Shown here: piece by piece, positions 1-10,558 of the stretch
How positions within the stretch are numbered: position 1 is the stretch's first letter
Layout of the letters: every line of letters begins with the position of its first letter
Source: Candidatus Pacebacteria bacterium CG10_big_fil_rev_8_21_14_0_10_44_11
GTDB taxonomy: Bacteria; Patescibacteriota; Microgenomatia; UBA1400; PJMF01
Direction: 5' to 3'
DNA length: 23,914 nt
NCBI GenBank assembly: GCA_002772705.1
Contig: PFDH01000026.1
Span: 1 to 23,914, forward strand
The notes under the pieces: model-generated
What the model was told of the DNA's origin: nothing
Seen by the model: only the letters and a program-made list of their open reading frames with translations
The model's database searches: none
Position numbers and translations under genes: made by a program

Positions 1-1761
1 ATTCAAAAAAATCTTTGCCATTTGATCAAAACTAAATTTTACTCCCGGGACAGCTTCTATTGGTTGAGTATCTACGTGAGATGGTTCAAAGCTAATTTCT
101 TCCATTCCGTCGGATAGTTCCTCTGGAGAGGCAGATACTAAATGTAATTCCAGCTCATCCCCTTTGCTTATCTTAAAACCTTCCTGAGTAGTATACTCAC
201 TTGGCAATGCCCCGTGGCGAATAGGATCAAATTCTGTTGGCGAGACTTTAAGCACTAAGTCATCCAAAAGACCTGATGCTTGATCTATCTCCATTTCAGT
301 CCAACGACGTGAAGTATCTGGTAGCATTACCAAATATATCTGATTAATCAATGGATTATCGGCTGTCCTACAAATTCTCAAAGGTAATTTATGTTTGGCG
401 ATAAGTTGCTCAATTCTAATCATTGCCTTATGAATACTACTTTCTGAACGCATCACACCACCATTAACCAGATCTGCCTGAGCGACTGGTTTAAAAATTC
501 TCTTTTTATCTTTATCAAACATACTCATACTTTCGATTAACGGCTTTAAAGTTTGTTTTTTGCCATCTTCTGAGCAAATTTGTCTTAGACTCTCTATTAG
601 TTGATCTTGATCAAGATTTTCTAAGTCGAAAGCATAAGCAGATCTGTATTGCAGCCATCTTGCTGTTGCTTCAGCTTTGCTTAACGTTTTGGTGCGTCTG
701 TCAAAAAATTTATGGTCAATCTCCAGAAAGGTAGTTAGCTCAATAAATGGAACGCCAAGCTTGTTGGTTAATTCAAGCCGCTCTAAAGAACCAGAAAAAT
801 AAAATTTGGAGTCAATATCACCGTTAATTGCAGCAACCATCTTCTTTAATGCAGCAATAACTGGCACCAGAGCAATGGGATCGGAACTGCCAATTATGCT
901 TTGAGCGGCTTCTAAGATAGAAAATGGCTTTAGTTTACCCGCTGTTGAGCAACCAATGTGTAGTTGAATAAATTCTAATGCCACTGCCGTTTCAAAACCA
1001 GAATAATCACTTGAGAGTAATAGACGGGTTAATCTGTCAGCAAATTCTTGATAGTCGGCATTTACTAGTTCTTCTGGTCTTTCTTCAACTTCTTCTGTAA
1101 CCATTAACCTCTCAATAATTTGTGACTTTAAAGGTTCGCTCTCTTTTTGAGCAGCTGGGGTAACTGGAACTGGTTCAAACTTTAACTCTATAAAAGGCGG
1201 CAGTTCTAATGACTTAATTACTGCCAACAGTGAGATATTCACGTCGCCAGTTTGCTTAAATTGAGCCAGTAACTGTAAAGTTAACAGTAATCGTTGATTA
1301 CCAGATTCGACAAGGATAGCTTGAGCTTCAGTTAGGGCATGGTCAGTTGCCTCACTTGCAAATCTAGATTTAGTAGCCTCATTCAGCTCAGATTTACTTA
1401 CTCGCTCTATGACGTTTTGATATAAATCCCAAATATTCTGTAAATTTTCTTCCAGAGAAAAAGGCGCGTCCGCCGACCTTGCTATCTCAGCTGCGCTCGC
1501 TGCTAAAGACCACTTCAGCTCACTTATTTTCTCTTCAATCTGTTCCCTTTCACTAGACACCAAAAAATCTAATACATTCTGACTCAACACCGATACTTGT
1601 TGTGATCTGAGTTCTTGCTGTACCAGAAAAGTATTCATAGCTGCAAGATCGCTAAAGCTAGCCGGTATCTCTGACGGAGAAACCACCGTTTCCCACACTC
1701 TGAGGGTATCAGTAAAGTTACCAATTATCTGATTGAGTCTTTCTCTCGCTTGTTCTTTCAT
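1..1761 (-). CDS. Large unrecognised protein, C-terminus beyond window edge
   Basis: Reading the minus strand from the ATG at 1761 gives 587 codons with no stop, reaching base 1 in frame, so the gene is intact here and continues leftward. I do not recognise the family. The first ~230 residues are Glu/Leu/Ser-rich and look helical. A middle part contains LTNKLGVPFIELTTFLEI and SKAEATARWLQYRSAYAFDL. A later part has SESSIHKAMIRIEQLIAKH followed by a basic, beta-like stretch ending in INQIYLVML, which loosely recalls the recognition helix and wing of OmpR-type winged helices; that resemblance is only an impression. The C-terminal visible part is acidic. No signal peptide or membrane segment is seen. 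It diverges from greA; its extended -10 box (TGTTATAAT) lies 13 nt before the ATG and there is no SD, so the leader would be only about 6-8 nt. That a protein-coding gene is present is near certain; its function is unknown. Confidence 0.85.
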   Translation of the reverse strand, partial: MKEQARERLNQIIGNFTDTLRVWETVVSPSEIPASFSDLAAMNTFLVQQELRSQQVSVLSQNVLDFLVSSEREQIEEKISELKWSLAASAAEIARSADAPFSLEENLQNIWDLYQNVIERVSKSELNEATKSRFASEATDHALTEAQAILVESGNQRLLLTLQLLAQFKQTGDVNISLLAVIKSLELPPFIELKFEPVPVTPAAQKESEPLKSQIIERLMVTEEVEERPEELVNADYQEFADRLTRLLLSSDYSGFETAVALEFIQLHIGCSTAGKLKPFSILEAAQSIIGSSDPIALVPVIAALKKMVAAINGDIDSKFYFSGSLERLELTNKLGVPFIELTTFLEIDHKFFDRRTKTLSKAEATARWLQYRSAYAFDLENLDQDQLIESLRQICSEDGKKQTLKPLIESMSMFDKDKKRIFKPVAQADLVNGGVMRSESSIHKAMIRIEQLIAKHKLPLRICRTADNPLINQIYLVMLPDTSRRWTEMEIDQASGLLDDLVLKVSPTEFDPIRHGALPSEYTTQEGFKISKGDELELHLVSASPEELSDGMEEISFEPSHVDTQPIEAVPGVKFSFDQMAKIFLN

Positions 1762-1843
1762 TTTTTAGGCCCAAATTATAACATACGTGGACAAAAAAGG
1801 TTTTCTCCTTGCGCCACCCAAAAAACTCAGTATACTTACCACT
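1762..1843. promoter_or_regulatory. Divergent promoters for the large unknown gene and greA
   Basis: Leftward: an extended -10, TGT followed by TATAAT (1780 down to 1775), 13 nt before the ATG at 1761. Rightward: TTGCGC (1809-1814), 16 nt, TATACT (1831-1836), then 7 nt to the greA ATG at 1844. The rightward spacing puts the expected transcription start at or beside the A of the ATG, so the greA message is probably leaderless. Confidence 0.6.
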
Positions 1844-2338
1844 ATGCCGAAGGCAAAAACAACCAAACCAATGCCAGATATGATCGAGCTTACTCAAGAA
1901 GGGCTTGACGAATTAACAGCCGAACTTGATGAATTACAAAAACTGAAACTGCCCACGGCAATTGAGCGGGTTGCCCGTGCCCGTGAATATGGTGATTTAG
2001 CCGAAAACTCTGAGTATCACAACGCCCGCGACGAGCAGCAACTACTGGCCGCCAGAATCGAAGAAATTGAGAGTATTCTATCCAAAGCCAAGCTTGTCCA
2101 TCAAACCAAAAGCACTCAAAAAGTTGGTATGGGCTCTGAGGTTGAAATAATTGAGGCTGGGCAAAAAAAAGTATTAACAGTGTCAATTGTTGGCGAGTTT
2201 GAAGCTGACCCAGCTTCATCTAAAGTTTCCAGCGTCTCTCCTCTTGGCAAGGCCTTGATTGGCCGCAAGAAGGGGGACGCAGTAACGGTGCAAGCACCAG
2301 CGGGAGCTGTTTCGTACACAATCAAATCAATTAAGTAA
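1844..2338 (+). CDS. greA: Transcription elongation factor GreA
   Basis: GreA rescues backtracked RNA polymerase by entering the secondary channel and stimulating cleavage of the extruded RNA 3' end. The 164-residue product matches the family length (about 158). The N-terminal antiparallel coiled coil carries the tip signature GDLAENSEYHNARDEQ, including the acidic Asp and Glu that help coordinate the catalytic magnesium. The C-terminal FKBP-like domain contains SPLGKALIGRKKGDAV, typical of GreA/GreB. The frame is open upstream to a GTG at 1787, but that extension lies upstream of a good -10 box and is not GreA-like, so the ATG at 1844 is chosen; ATGs at 1871 and 1880 are less likely alternatives. 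No SD precedes the start, which fits a leaderless transcript. Transcribed alone, ending at a strong terminator. Confidence 0.95.
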   Translation: MPKAKTTKPMPDMIELTQEGLDELTAELDELQKLKLPTAIERVARAREYGDLAENSEYHNARDEQQLLAARIEEIESILSKAKLVHQTKSTQKVGMGSEVEIIEAGQKKVLTVSIVGEFEADPASSKVSSVSPLGKALIGRKKGDAVTVQAPAGAVSYTIKSIK

Positions 2339-2359
2339 AAAATAGAAAGAAAAACTCAG

Positions 2360-2381
2360 CCCCGCAACCAGCGGGGTTTTT
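2360..2381 (+). terminator. Rho-independent terminator after greA
   Basis: CCCCGC (2360-2365), loop AACCA, GCGGGG (2371-2376), then five T. A perfect 6-bp GC stem with a T-tract, 21 nt after the greA stop. The T-tract runs into the -35 region proposed for lysS. Confidence 0.9.
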
Positions 2382-2409
2382 GGTTTATGCTGAAGTAATA
2401 CGGTACAAT
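2380..2409 (+). promoter_or_regulatory. Promoter for the lysS operon
   Basis: TTGGTT (2380-2385), 18 nt, TACAAT (2404-2409). The predicted start near 2416 leaves a leader of about 10 nt before the ATG at 2426, with no convincing SD. The -35 overlaps the T-tract of the greA terminator. Confidence 0.5.
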
Positions 2410-2425
2410 AGCTGTTAGGCATACA

Positions 2426-4090
2426 ATGATGACAAATCAACAATCACAACACTGGGTAGACAAATTGGTTGACGGGATTTTAAAGTGGCAAGCAAAGAAT
2501 GGGATTTTAACCCTGCACGTCGATGACATGAAAACTCCTTCAGGCCGAGTTCACGTTGGGGCTTTGCGTGGTGTGATTTTACATGATTTGGTGGCCAAAG
2601 TTTTAAGTGAAAAAACTGGCCAAGCTGTTGCCAGCACCTATGTGTTCAACGACATGGACAATATGGATAGCTTGCCTGGTTATTTGCCAGTAGAGTATGC
2701 GGGACACATGGGGCGGTCTCTAGACAAAATTCCCGCTCCGCCGCTTGACCAATCAGGCATTAATTTTTTAGGAGTCAGCGATGAAAAGAAATCGCCGTAT
2801 CAACATGCGACCAACATGGGCGAGTTCTATGCTTTAGATTTTATTGAGGCCTTTAGAATTTTGGGCTGTTCGCAAGAGATAGTCTGGAGTCATCAACTCT
2901 ATCAATCGGGAAAAATGGATGAAGTGATTCGGCAAGCATTAGATGCTGTAGCAAAGTTAAGAAAAGTTTATCAAAAAGTAGCAGATTATCAACTACCGGA
3001 GCAATGGTATCCTTTCCAGGTAACTTGTGAACAGTGTGGTTTAACCGGTTCAACCCTAGTGACTGGCTGGGATGGCGAGCAAGTCAGCTACATTTGTCAA
3101 GAAAACAAGGTGGAGTGGGCACACGGCTGTGGACACGCTGGCAAAATTTCTCCGTTTGGTGGCAATGGCAAATTACTCTGGAAAGTTGACTGGCCAGGTC
3201 ACTGGAAAGCTTTAGGCATTACCATTGAGGGCGCCGGCAAAGATCATACCTCCGCAGGCGGCTCCAGAGACATGGCCAACGCCATTTGCAACCAAGTTTT
3301 TCAGATACCGGCGCCATTTGACATTCCTTATGAATGGATTTTGATCAAAGGCACCAAAATGAGCTCTAGTAAAGGGATCGGCACCTCAGCTCGAGACTTT
3401 ATCAGTCTGTTTCCACCCGAAGTTGGCCGGTTTTTATTCGTCAATAAGCAGTATAACCAAGTGATCGACTTTGACCCAACCACGATGGCAATTCCGGACC
3501 TGTTTGATGAATACGATCAGGCCGCCAAAATTTACTGGGGACAAGAGCAGGGTGACACCCGTTTGGGCAGGTCGTTTGAGTTATCGCAACTTGGCGCTAC
3601 GCCACAACCTCACTTTTTGCCTCGCTTCCGTGATCTAGCTTTGTGGATGCAGTATCCAGAGTTAGATCTGGCGACTGAGTTCAAAAAAATTAAAGGTTCG
3701 GCATTAACTGACCAAGAAAGAACTGAACTGGCGACTAGAGTAGAGTATGCCAAAATTTGGGTGCGAGGCTACGCGCCCGCAGAGTACCAATTTATTGCTA
3801 CTAACCAGCTGCCAGAGGAAGCAAAAACTTTGACGGCTGATCAAGTTAATTTCCTGGAACAGATTAACCAACACTTAGCGCAAAACGCAACAACTTTACC
3901 CGAAAATTTACAACAATGGATCTTTGAAGCTGCCAAAACCAGCCTTGGTTCAAAACCCGCTTTTCAAGCAATTTATCTCGCTTATCTTGGCAAAGAAGCC
4001 GGACCAAAAGCCGCTTGGTTTTTGCTCAGCCTTGACCCACAGCTCAGAACTGAACGAATCAATCAACTTAAAGCACTTCAGAAAGGCTAA
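2426..4090 (+). CDS. lysS: Lysyl-tRNA synthetase, class I
   Basis: Charges tRNA-Lys with lysine. The protein (554 aa) is the class I type (Rossmann fold), common in archaea and in a minority of bacteria, rather than the usual bacterial class II LysRS. The HIGH-equivalent lies in GRVHVGALRG (about residues 40-49) and the second signature is KMSSSKG (about 311-317). Cys/His spacing suggests a zinc site: CEQCG, then a Cys and HGCGHAG around 200-240. In class I LysRS the first signature usually reads HIGN; here it is HVGA, so the fourth position is altered while KMSSSKG is intact. Two adjacent ATGs (2426, 2429) are possible starts. The stop codon directly abuts the ATG of the HD gene, indicating one operon with it and serS. 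The family call is confident. Confidence 0.93.
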   Translation: MMTNQQSQHWVDKLVDGILKWQAKNGILTLHVDDMKTPSGRVHVGALRGVILHDLVAKVLSEKTGQAVASTYVFNDMDNMDSLPGYLPVEYAGHMGRSLDKIPAPPLDQSGINFLGVSDEKKSPYQHATNMGEFYALDFIEAFRILGCSQEIVWSHQLYQSGKMDEVIRQALDAVAKLRKVYQKVADYQLPEQWYPFQVTCEQCGLTGSTLVTGWDGEQVSYICQENKVEWAHGCGHAGKISPFGGNGKLLWKVDWPGHWKALGITIEGAGKDHTSAGGSRDMANAICNQVFQIPAPFDIPYEWILIKGTKMSSSKGIGTSARDFISLFPPEVGRFLFVNKQYNQVIDFDPTTMAIPDLFDEYDQAAKIYWGQEQGDTRLGRSFELSQLGATPQPHFLPRFRDLALWMQYPELDLATEFKKIKGSALTDQERTELATRVEYAKIWVRGYAPAEYQFIATNQLPEEAKTLTADQVNFLEQINQHLAQNATTLPENLQQWIFEAAKTSLGSKPAFQAIYLAYLGKEAGPKAAWFLLSLDPQLRTERINQLKALQKG

Positions 4091-4627
4091 ATGTCGCTAC
4101 CAACTAGAGCTCAGTCTCACCAACTACTCACTAAATATATTAAAAATGCAGCCTTGATTCACCACTGTCAGCTGGTAGCGGTGGCGATGGAAACCTACGC
4201 CAAAACTCTGAGTGAAGACCCAGAATTGTGGTACGCCACTGGCCTGCTTCATGACTTAGACTGGGAAAAATATCCCGATGAACATCCACATAAAGCAATT
4301 GCCGAACTGCTGAACGACTATCCCCCAGAGTTAAGAGCTGCTGTCGCTGCTCACGCCCCACAACGCACTGGCAAACAACCAGTCACTACTTTAGACCAAT
4401 ATTTATTTGCTTGTGATGAAATCTCTGGTTTAATGCACGCGGTTTCACTGATGCGGCCTGGTGGCTTTACTGACATGAAACCAAAATCAATCAAGAAAAA
4501 ACTGAAAGATAAATCATTTGCCGCCAACGTAAGCAGAGCCGACATCGACCAAGGTTTTGCCCTGATTGGCAAAACTCCCGACGAACACATTCAGTTTTTA
4601 ATTGAAGTTTTTCAAACTATCAACTGA
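4091..4627 (+). CDS. HD-domain metal-dependent phosphohydrolase
   Basis: A 178-residue protein with the HD-superfamily pattern: paired His at about 24-25 (ALIHHCQLVA), the HD doublet in TGLLHDLDWEKYP (about 50-62), and a later Asp in YLFACDEISG. HD proteins are metal-dependent phosphohydrolases acting on nucleotides or phosphodiesters; this small stand-alone type resembles predicted HD hydrolases of unknown substrate. A Lys-rich C-terminal third (KPKSIKKKLKDK) is unusual and could contact nucleic acid, which is inference. The ATG follows the lysS TAA with no gap, and the TGA overlaps the SD (GAGGAAGGA) of serS, so it is translated within the lysS-serS operon. Lying between two aminoacyl-tRNA synthetases, a role in nucleotide or tRNA-related housekeeping is a reasonable guess, not shown. 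Confidence 0.85.
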   Translation: MSLPTRAQSHQLLTKYIKNAALIHHCQLVAVAMETYAKTLSEDPELWYATGLLHDLDWEKYPDEHPHKAIAELLNDYPPELRAAVAAHAPQRTGKQPVTTLDQYLFACDEISGLMHAVSLMRPGGFTDMKPKSIKKKLKDKSFAANVSRADIDQGFALIGKTPDEHIQFLIEVFQTIN

Positions 4628-4637
4628 GGAAGGAACT

Positions 4638-5915
4638 ATGTTAGCGATTAAATACATTAGGGATAACCAAGCGATTGTGAGGCAAGCCGCTCAAAACAAG
4701 CAACTTGATTCAAGTATTGTTGACCAATTATTAGAAGCAGATGAAAAACGGCGCCAACTGCAAGTTGAGCGCGATCAATTACGCCAACAAAGCAATCAAC
4801 AAGTTGAAGCAATTAAACAGCAAATCAGCCAAGGCGGCAAACCCTCGGATGAGCAAATTGGACAAGGCAGACAACTGAAAGCTCAACTGAAAGAATTGGA
4901 GCCAGAGTTAAAGTCTTTAGAAGCAGCCTACGAAGAGTTGGCGCTCCAAATCCCCAACGTGCCCGCCCAAGATGTGCCAGTGGGCAACGATGAAACGGGC
5001 AATGTCGCAATTCGCCAGGAGGGGACAATTCCACAGTTTGATTTTCAACCAAAACCGCATCAGGAGTTAATGGAAAATCTCAACCTACTGGATACCAAGC
5101 ACGCGGTCGAGATTGCCGGCTTTCGGTCATATTTTTTGAAAAATGAAGCGGTGATTTTGGAGCAAGCGTTACTGCAGTACGCTTTGAAAAAACTGATCGA
5201 CGCCGGCTTTACGCCATTAACTGTTCCAGTGTTGGTCAACCAGAAATCAATGTGGGGCACCGGTTACTTTCCTTGGGGTAGTGAAGACCACTACCAGACC
5301 CAAGATGGGCAAGTGTTGGCTGGCACCGCTGAGGTTGCCTTGACTGCATACTTTACCGGAGAAACCTTACCAGAGGCTGATTTACCAATCAAAATGGTGG
5401 GCATTTCTCCTTGTTTTAGACGAGAAGTTGGTTCATACGGCAAAGACACTCAAGGTATTATCAGAGTTCATCAGTTTAATAAAGTTGAGCAGGTTGTTTA
5501 TACGGTGGCTGATGAAACAGTGACCCGGGAGTGGCACGAAAAAATAGTGGGATATGCTGAAGCGCTGCTGCGCGAACTTGGTTTGCCATATCAAGTAGTA
5601 CTGATGTGTACTGGAGACATGGGGGCGGGGCAACGAAAAAAATATGATCTGGAAACTTGGTTCCCCTCCCAACAAAAGTATCGAGAAACCCATTCGGCCA
5701 GTTACTTTAATGATTTTCAGAGTCGGCGGCTAGGAATCAAGTATCGAGCCAAAGATGGCACAACCAAATACGTGTACACCTTGAACAATACAATGGCGGC
5801 GTCTCCACGCTTGCTGGCCGCGATCATTGAAAACTACCAACAAGCTGACGGCAGTGTCAAAGTACCTGACGTGCTTAAGGACTTGACCGGGTTTGAGGAG
5901 ATTACAAAAAAGTGA
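4638..5915 (+). CDS. serS: Seryl-tRNA synthetase
   Basis: Class II synthetase charging tRNA-Ser (and tRNA-Sec where present). The 425 residues show the N-terminal long coiled-coil arm (about 25-105) that binds the tRNA variable arm, then the catalytic core: the serine-binding GTAEVAL (229-235), motif 2 as CFRREVGSYGKDTQG (259-273), and motif 3 as TLNNTMAASPRLLAAIIENY (381-400). Motif 3 departs from the common bacterial form with NGSGLA before the conserved Arg, but keeps that Arg (391). The ATG at 4638 is chosen because GAGGAAGGA (4626-4634) is a good SD and the coiled coil starts at once; the frame is open 12 codons further upstream, inside the HD gene. It is the last gene of the lysS-HD-serS operon. 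I see no clear terminator after it. Confidence 0.95.
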   Translation: MLAIKYIRDNQAIVRQAAQNKQLDSSIVDQLLEADEKRRQLQVERDQLRQQSNQQVEAIKQQISQGGKPSDEQIGQGRQLKAQLKELEPELKSLEAAYEELALQIPNVPAQDVPVGNDETGNVAIRQEGTIPQFDFQPKPHQELMENLNLLDTKHAVEIAGFRSYFLKNEAVILEQALLQYALKKLIDAGFTPLTVPVLVNQKSMWGTGYFPWGSEDHYQTQDGQVLAGTAEVALTAYFTGETLPEADLPIKMVGISPCFRREVGSYGKDTQGIIRVHQFNKVEQVVYTVADETVTREWHEKIVGYAEALLRELGLPYQVVLMCTGDMGAGQRKKYDLETWFPSQQKYRETHSASYFNDFQSRRLGIKYRAKDGTTKYVYTLNNTMAASPRLLAAIIENYQQADGSVKVPDVLKDLTGFEEITKK

Positions 5916-6133
5916 TGACTGGACTGGAGTTTTTTGGTCACGTTCGTTAAAACCTACATCAAACTCCGATAACCCTGCTAACAAAGAGAGCCGTTTTGTG
6001 TCAAGCTATCATTCTCTCTTAACTTTTGCTACAATCCAAGCGTTAGAACCTGCCCGATACGTTTTTTTTGTGGTGAAAGGTTATCCAGTTCAAGTAAAAA
6101 CGATGCTTCAGACATTTTCATAAACAGGTGATT
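5916..6133 (+). promoter_or_regulatory. serS-secA gap: extended -10 promoter and ~90-nt secA leader
   Basis: An extended -10 (TG at 6027-6028, then TACAAT 6030-6035) lacks a good -35 but would start RNA near 6042. The resulting leader of about 90 nt holds a short frame ending MLQTFS and TAA (6102-6122 including the stop; longer with the GTG starts near 6075), whose stop sits just before the secA SD (AGGTGA, 6126-6131). No convincing terminator for serS is seen; the run of eight T near 6064 has no stem before it. Confidence 0.45.
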
Positions 6134-9064
<2,931 letters not shown>

Positions 9065-9113
9065 AGTTGTTCAGTTAACATTTTATCTGGAATTAAAAAT
9101 CTAACTTTCAACT

Positions 9114-9142
9114 TTTACACACCATAGTAACTGGGGTATAAT
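9114..9142 (+). promoter_or_regulatory. Promoter for the ArsR-type regulator
   Basis: TTTACA (9114-9119), 17 nt, TATAAT (9137-9142): a near-consensus sigma70 promoter. The predicted start near 9149 gives a leader of about 11 nt to the ATG at 9160, without an SD. Confidence 0.75.
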
Positions 9143-9159
9143 GCAACTATTCAGCAATC

Positions 9160-9489
9160 ATGCCTAGAAAAATTCAGTCCCCATTTTCAAAACAAACCTA
9201 CCAAAGGAATGCTCGATTTTATAAGGTCATGGCTAATGCTAAGCGACTAGAAATCCTTAATTTACTGGCGAGGCATGAGCTGACCGTTTCACAATTGGTT
9301 AAAATTATGGGATTGAAAAAAGCGAATATTTCTCAACACCTGGCAATTTTATTAGAATTAAACACGGTCAAAGTACATCGAAGTGGCAAAAACGCTTTTT
9401 ATTCGATCACTAACAAAAAAATCGTTACTCCTTGTAAAATTCTTAATCGTCTTTGGGAACAACAATCAGCCAAAGAAATACCTCAATAA
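9160..9489 (+). CDS. ArsR-family winged-helix transcriptional regulator
   Basis: A 109-residue protein with a winged helix-turn-helix of ArsR type: MANAKRLEILNLLARHELTV, then LVKIMGLKKANISQHLAILL as HTH, and a wing VKVHRSGKNAFYSI. The classical metal-binding box (ELCVCDL in the recognition region) is replaced by ELTVSQL, and the only Cys is near the C-terminus (VTPCKIL), so classical arsenic or cadmium sensing is unlikely. A basic N-terminus (MPRKIQSPFSKQTYQRNARF) precedes the domain. It has its own strong promoter, and 90 bp downstream is the prs promoter with three tandem 20-bp repeats, so local control of prs or self-control is plausible but untested. The family call is confident; the ligand and targets are unknown. 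Confidence 0.88.
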   Translation: MPRKIQSPFSKQTYQRNARFYKVMANAKRLEILNLLARHELTVSQLVKIMGLKKANISQHLAILLELNTVKVHRSGKNAFYSITNKKIVTPCKILNRLWEQQSAKEIPQ

Positions 9490-9490
9490 A

Positions 9491-9550
9491 CTCAGAGACA
9501 CTTAAGCATGTCGCAAGACATTTGAATCAGTCGCGATACATTTTGCACTT
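9491..9550 (+). repeat. Three imperfect tandem 20-bp repeats upstream of prs
   Basis: Units at 9491-9510, 9511-9530 and 9531-9550 align without gaps around a shared ACA-TT core (AGACACTT, AGACATTT, ATACATTT); units 2 and 3 also share TCGC at their start. The middle one contains the inverted repeat ATGTC-GCAA-GACAT (9508-9521). The last unit covers the prs -35 box. Twenty bp is close to two helical turns, so the copies face the same side of the DNA, as expected of cooperative operator sites. Confidence 0.6.
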
Positions 9551-9571
9551 TTTGGCTTCCTCCCGTACAAT
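9543..9571 (+). promoter_or_regulatory. prs promoter, predicted leaderless
   Basis: TTGCAC (9543-9548), 17 nt, TACAAT (9566-9571), then only 6 nt to the ATG at 9578. A start site at normal distance from the -10 falls on the start codon. There is no SD. Confidence 0.75.
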
Positions 9572-9577
9572 GAGCGT

Positions 9578-10474
9578 ATGAAAATTATCTCCGGTTCTTC
9601 AAATATCAGTTTAGCCACGGCCATCGGCGAGGCTTTTAGCTTGCCTTTAGTTAAGTTAGACATTTCCCAATTTGCTAATGGCGAAAAAAGAGTTTGGATT
9701 GAAGAGTCGTTGGCTGGCGAAGATGTGGTGATTGTCCAGTCCCTGTCCCGGCCAGTTGACGAACATCTGATCGAGTTATTGTTGTTAATTGACTCGGTTG
9801 AGCGCTTAGGCGCGCGCGATGTCCATTTAGTTGTCCCCTGGCTAGGATATTCACTGCAAGACAAAGTATTTAAACCAGGAGAACCAATTGCCGTGAAAGT
9901 GATAGCTAATGTCTTATCCAACTGTTATGTTCGCCGAATCTATCTAATGGATGTTCATAACACTAGTACGCCTGGATTTTTCTCAGTGCCAACAACCCAT
10001 CTCAGCGCTCAGTCAGCTTTTGTAACGTATGCACAGGCTAACTTTGATCTAAAACAGGCAGTGGTTGCCAGTCCAGACTTTGGGGGTCTTAAACGCGCCC
10101 GCGTCTTTGCTGATGCGTTGCAACTTAACCTAGTTAACATCGACAAACAACGGGATTTGCAATCAGGCCAAATTTCCTCGGCAATTTTACACGGTAATGT
10201 GAAAGACAAAATCGTGCTGATTGTTGATGATACCATTCAATCCGGCAGCACCATCAAGGAAGTTGCCGAAACCATGAAAGCAGCTCAGGCTAAAAAAGTG
10301 CATTTTTTAGCCACCCATGGACCCATGGTGTCTAAAGCCTATCAATTAATAGAAGCTGCGCCCATTGATTCGGTGGTAGTTACCAATACAATTGCGCCGG
10401 AAAAAGAATCCAAAAAAATTAAAGTGGTTGATGTTTCAGATATCTTTGTCAAATCACTAGAGCAGTGGTTTTAA
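9578..10474 (+). CDS. prs: Ribose-phosphate pyrophosphokinase (PRPP synthetase)
   Basis: Transfers pyrophosphate from ATP to ribose 5-phosphate to make PRPP, the precursor of nucleotides, His, Trp and NAD. The 298-residue product has the two-domain phosphoribosyltransferase-like fold: FANGEKRV (32-39), the flexible region VPWLGYSLQDKVFKPGEPI (about 86-103), the metal/ATP region MDVHNTSTPGFF (124-135), and the PRPP-binding loop VDDTIQSGST (216-225). Sequences differ from the E. coli type (DLHAxQIQGFF; VDDMCDTGGT), and the protein is about 15 residues shorter, so it belongs to a divergent branch. The start is the first ATG and is set by the promoter. It is transcribed alone and ends at a terminator at 10503-10540. 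The upstream repeats suggest regulated expression. Confidence 0.93.
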   Translation: MKIISGSSNISLATAIGEAFSLPLVKLDISQFANGEKRVWIEESLAGEDVVIVQSLSRPVDEHLIELLLLIDSVERLGARDVHLVVPWLGYSLQDKVFKPGEPIAVKVIANVLSNCYVRRIYLMDVHNTSTPGFFSVPTTHLSAQSAFVTYAQANFDLKQAVVASPDFGGLKRARVFADALQLNLVNIDKQRDLQSGQISSAILHGNVKDKIVLIVDDTIQSGSTIKEVAETMKAAQAKKVHFLATHGPMVSKAYQLIEAAPIDSVVVTNTIAPEKESKKIKVVDVSDIFVKSLEQWF

Positions 10475-10502
10475 ACCAACCCCAGTTTAAACCAGCACCG
10501 TG

Positions 10503-10540
10503 AGAGAAAGCTTAAACTAGCGCTTGCTCTAATTTTTTTT
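10503..10540 (+). terminator. Terminator after prs
   Basis: AGAGAAAGC (10503-10511) pairs with GCTTGCTCT (10522-10530) with a single A/G mismatch, followed by AA and eight T (10533-10540). The 3' arm of the stem contains the -35 box of the proS leader promoter. Confidence 0.7.
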
Positions 10541-10552
10541 GTCCCGTATAAT
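10524..10552 (+). promoter_or_regulatory. Promoter of the proS T-box leader
   Basis: TTGCTC (10524-10529), 17 nt, TATAAT (10547-10552). The predicted RNA start is near 10559, giving a leader of about 260 nt before proS. Confidence 0.75.
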
Positions 10553-10558
10553 GCAGTC

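Noticed and set aside
1787..1843. N-terminal extension of greA from a GTG start
   Set aside because: It is not GreA-like and lies upstream of the -10 box, so it would not be transcribed from that promoter.
9065..9113. GTTAGA/TCTAAC pairing after secA as a terminator
   Set aside because: The stem is weak with a long loop and no T-tract follows.
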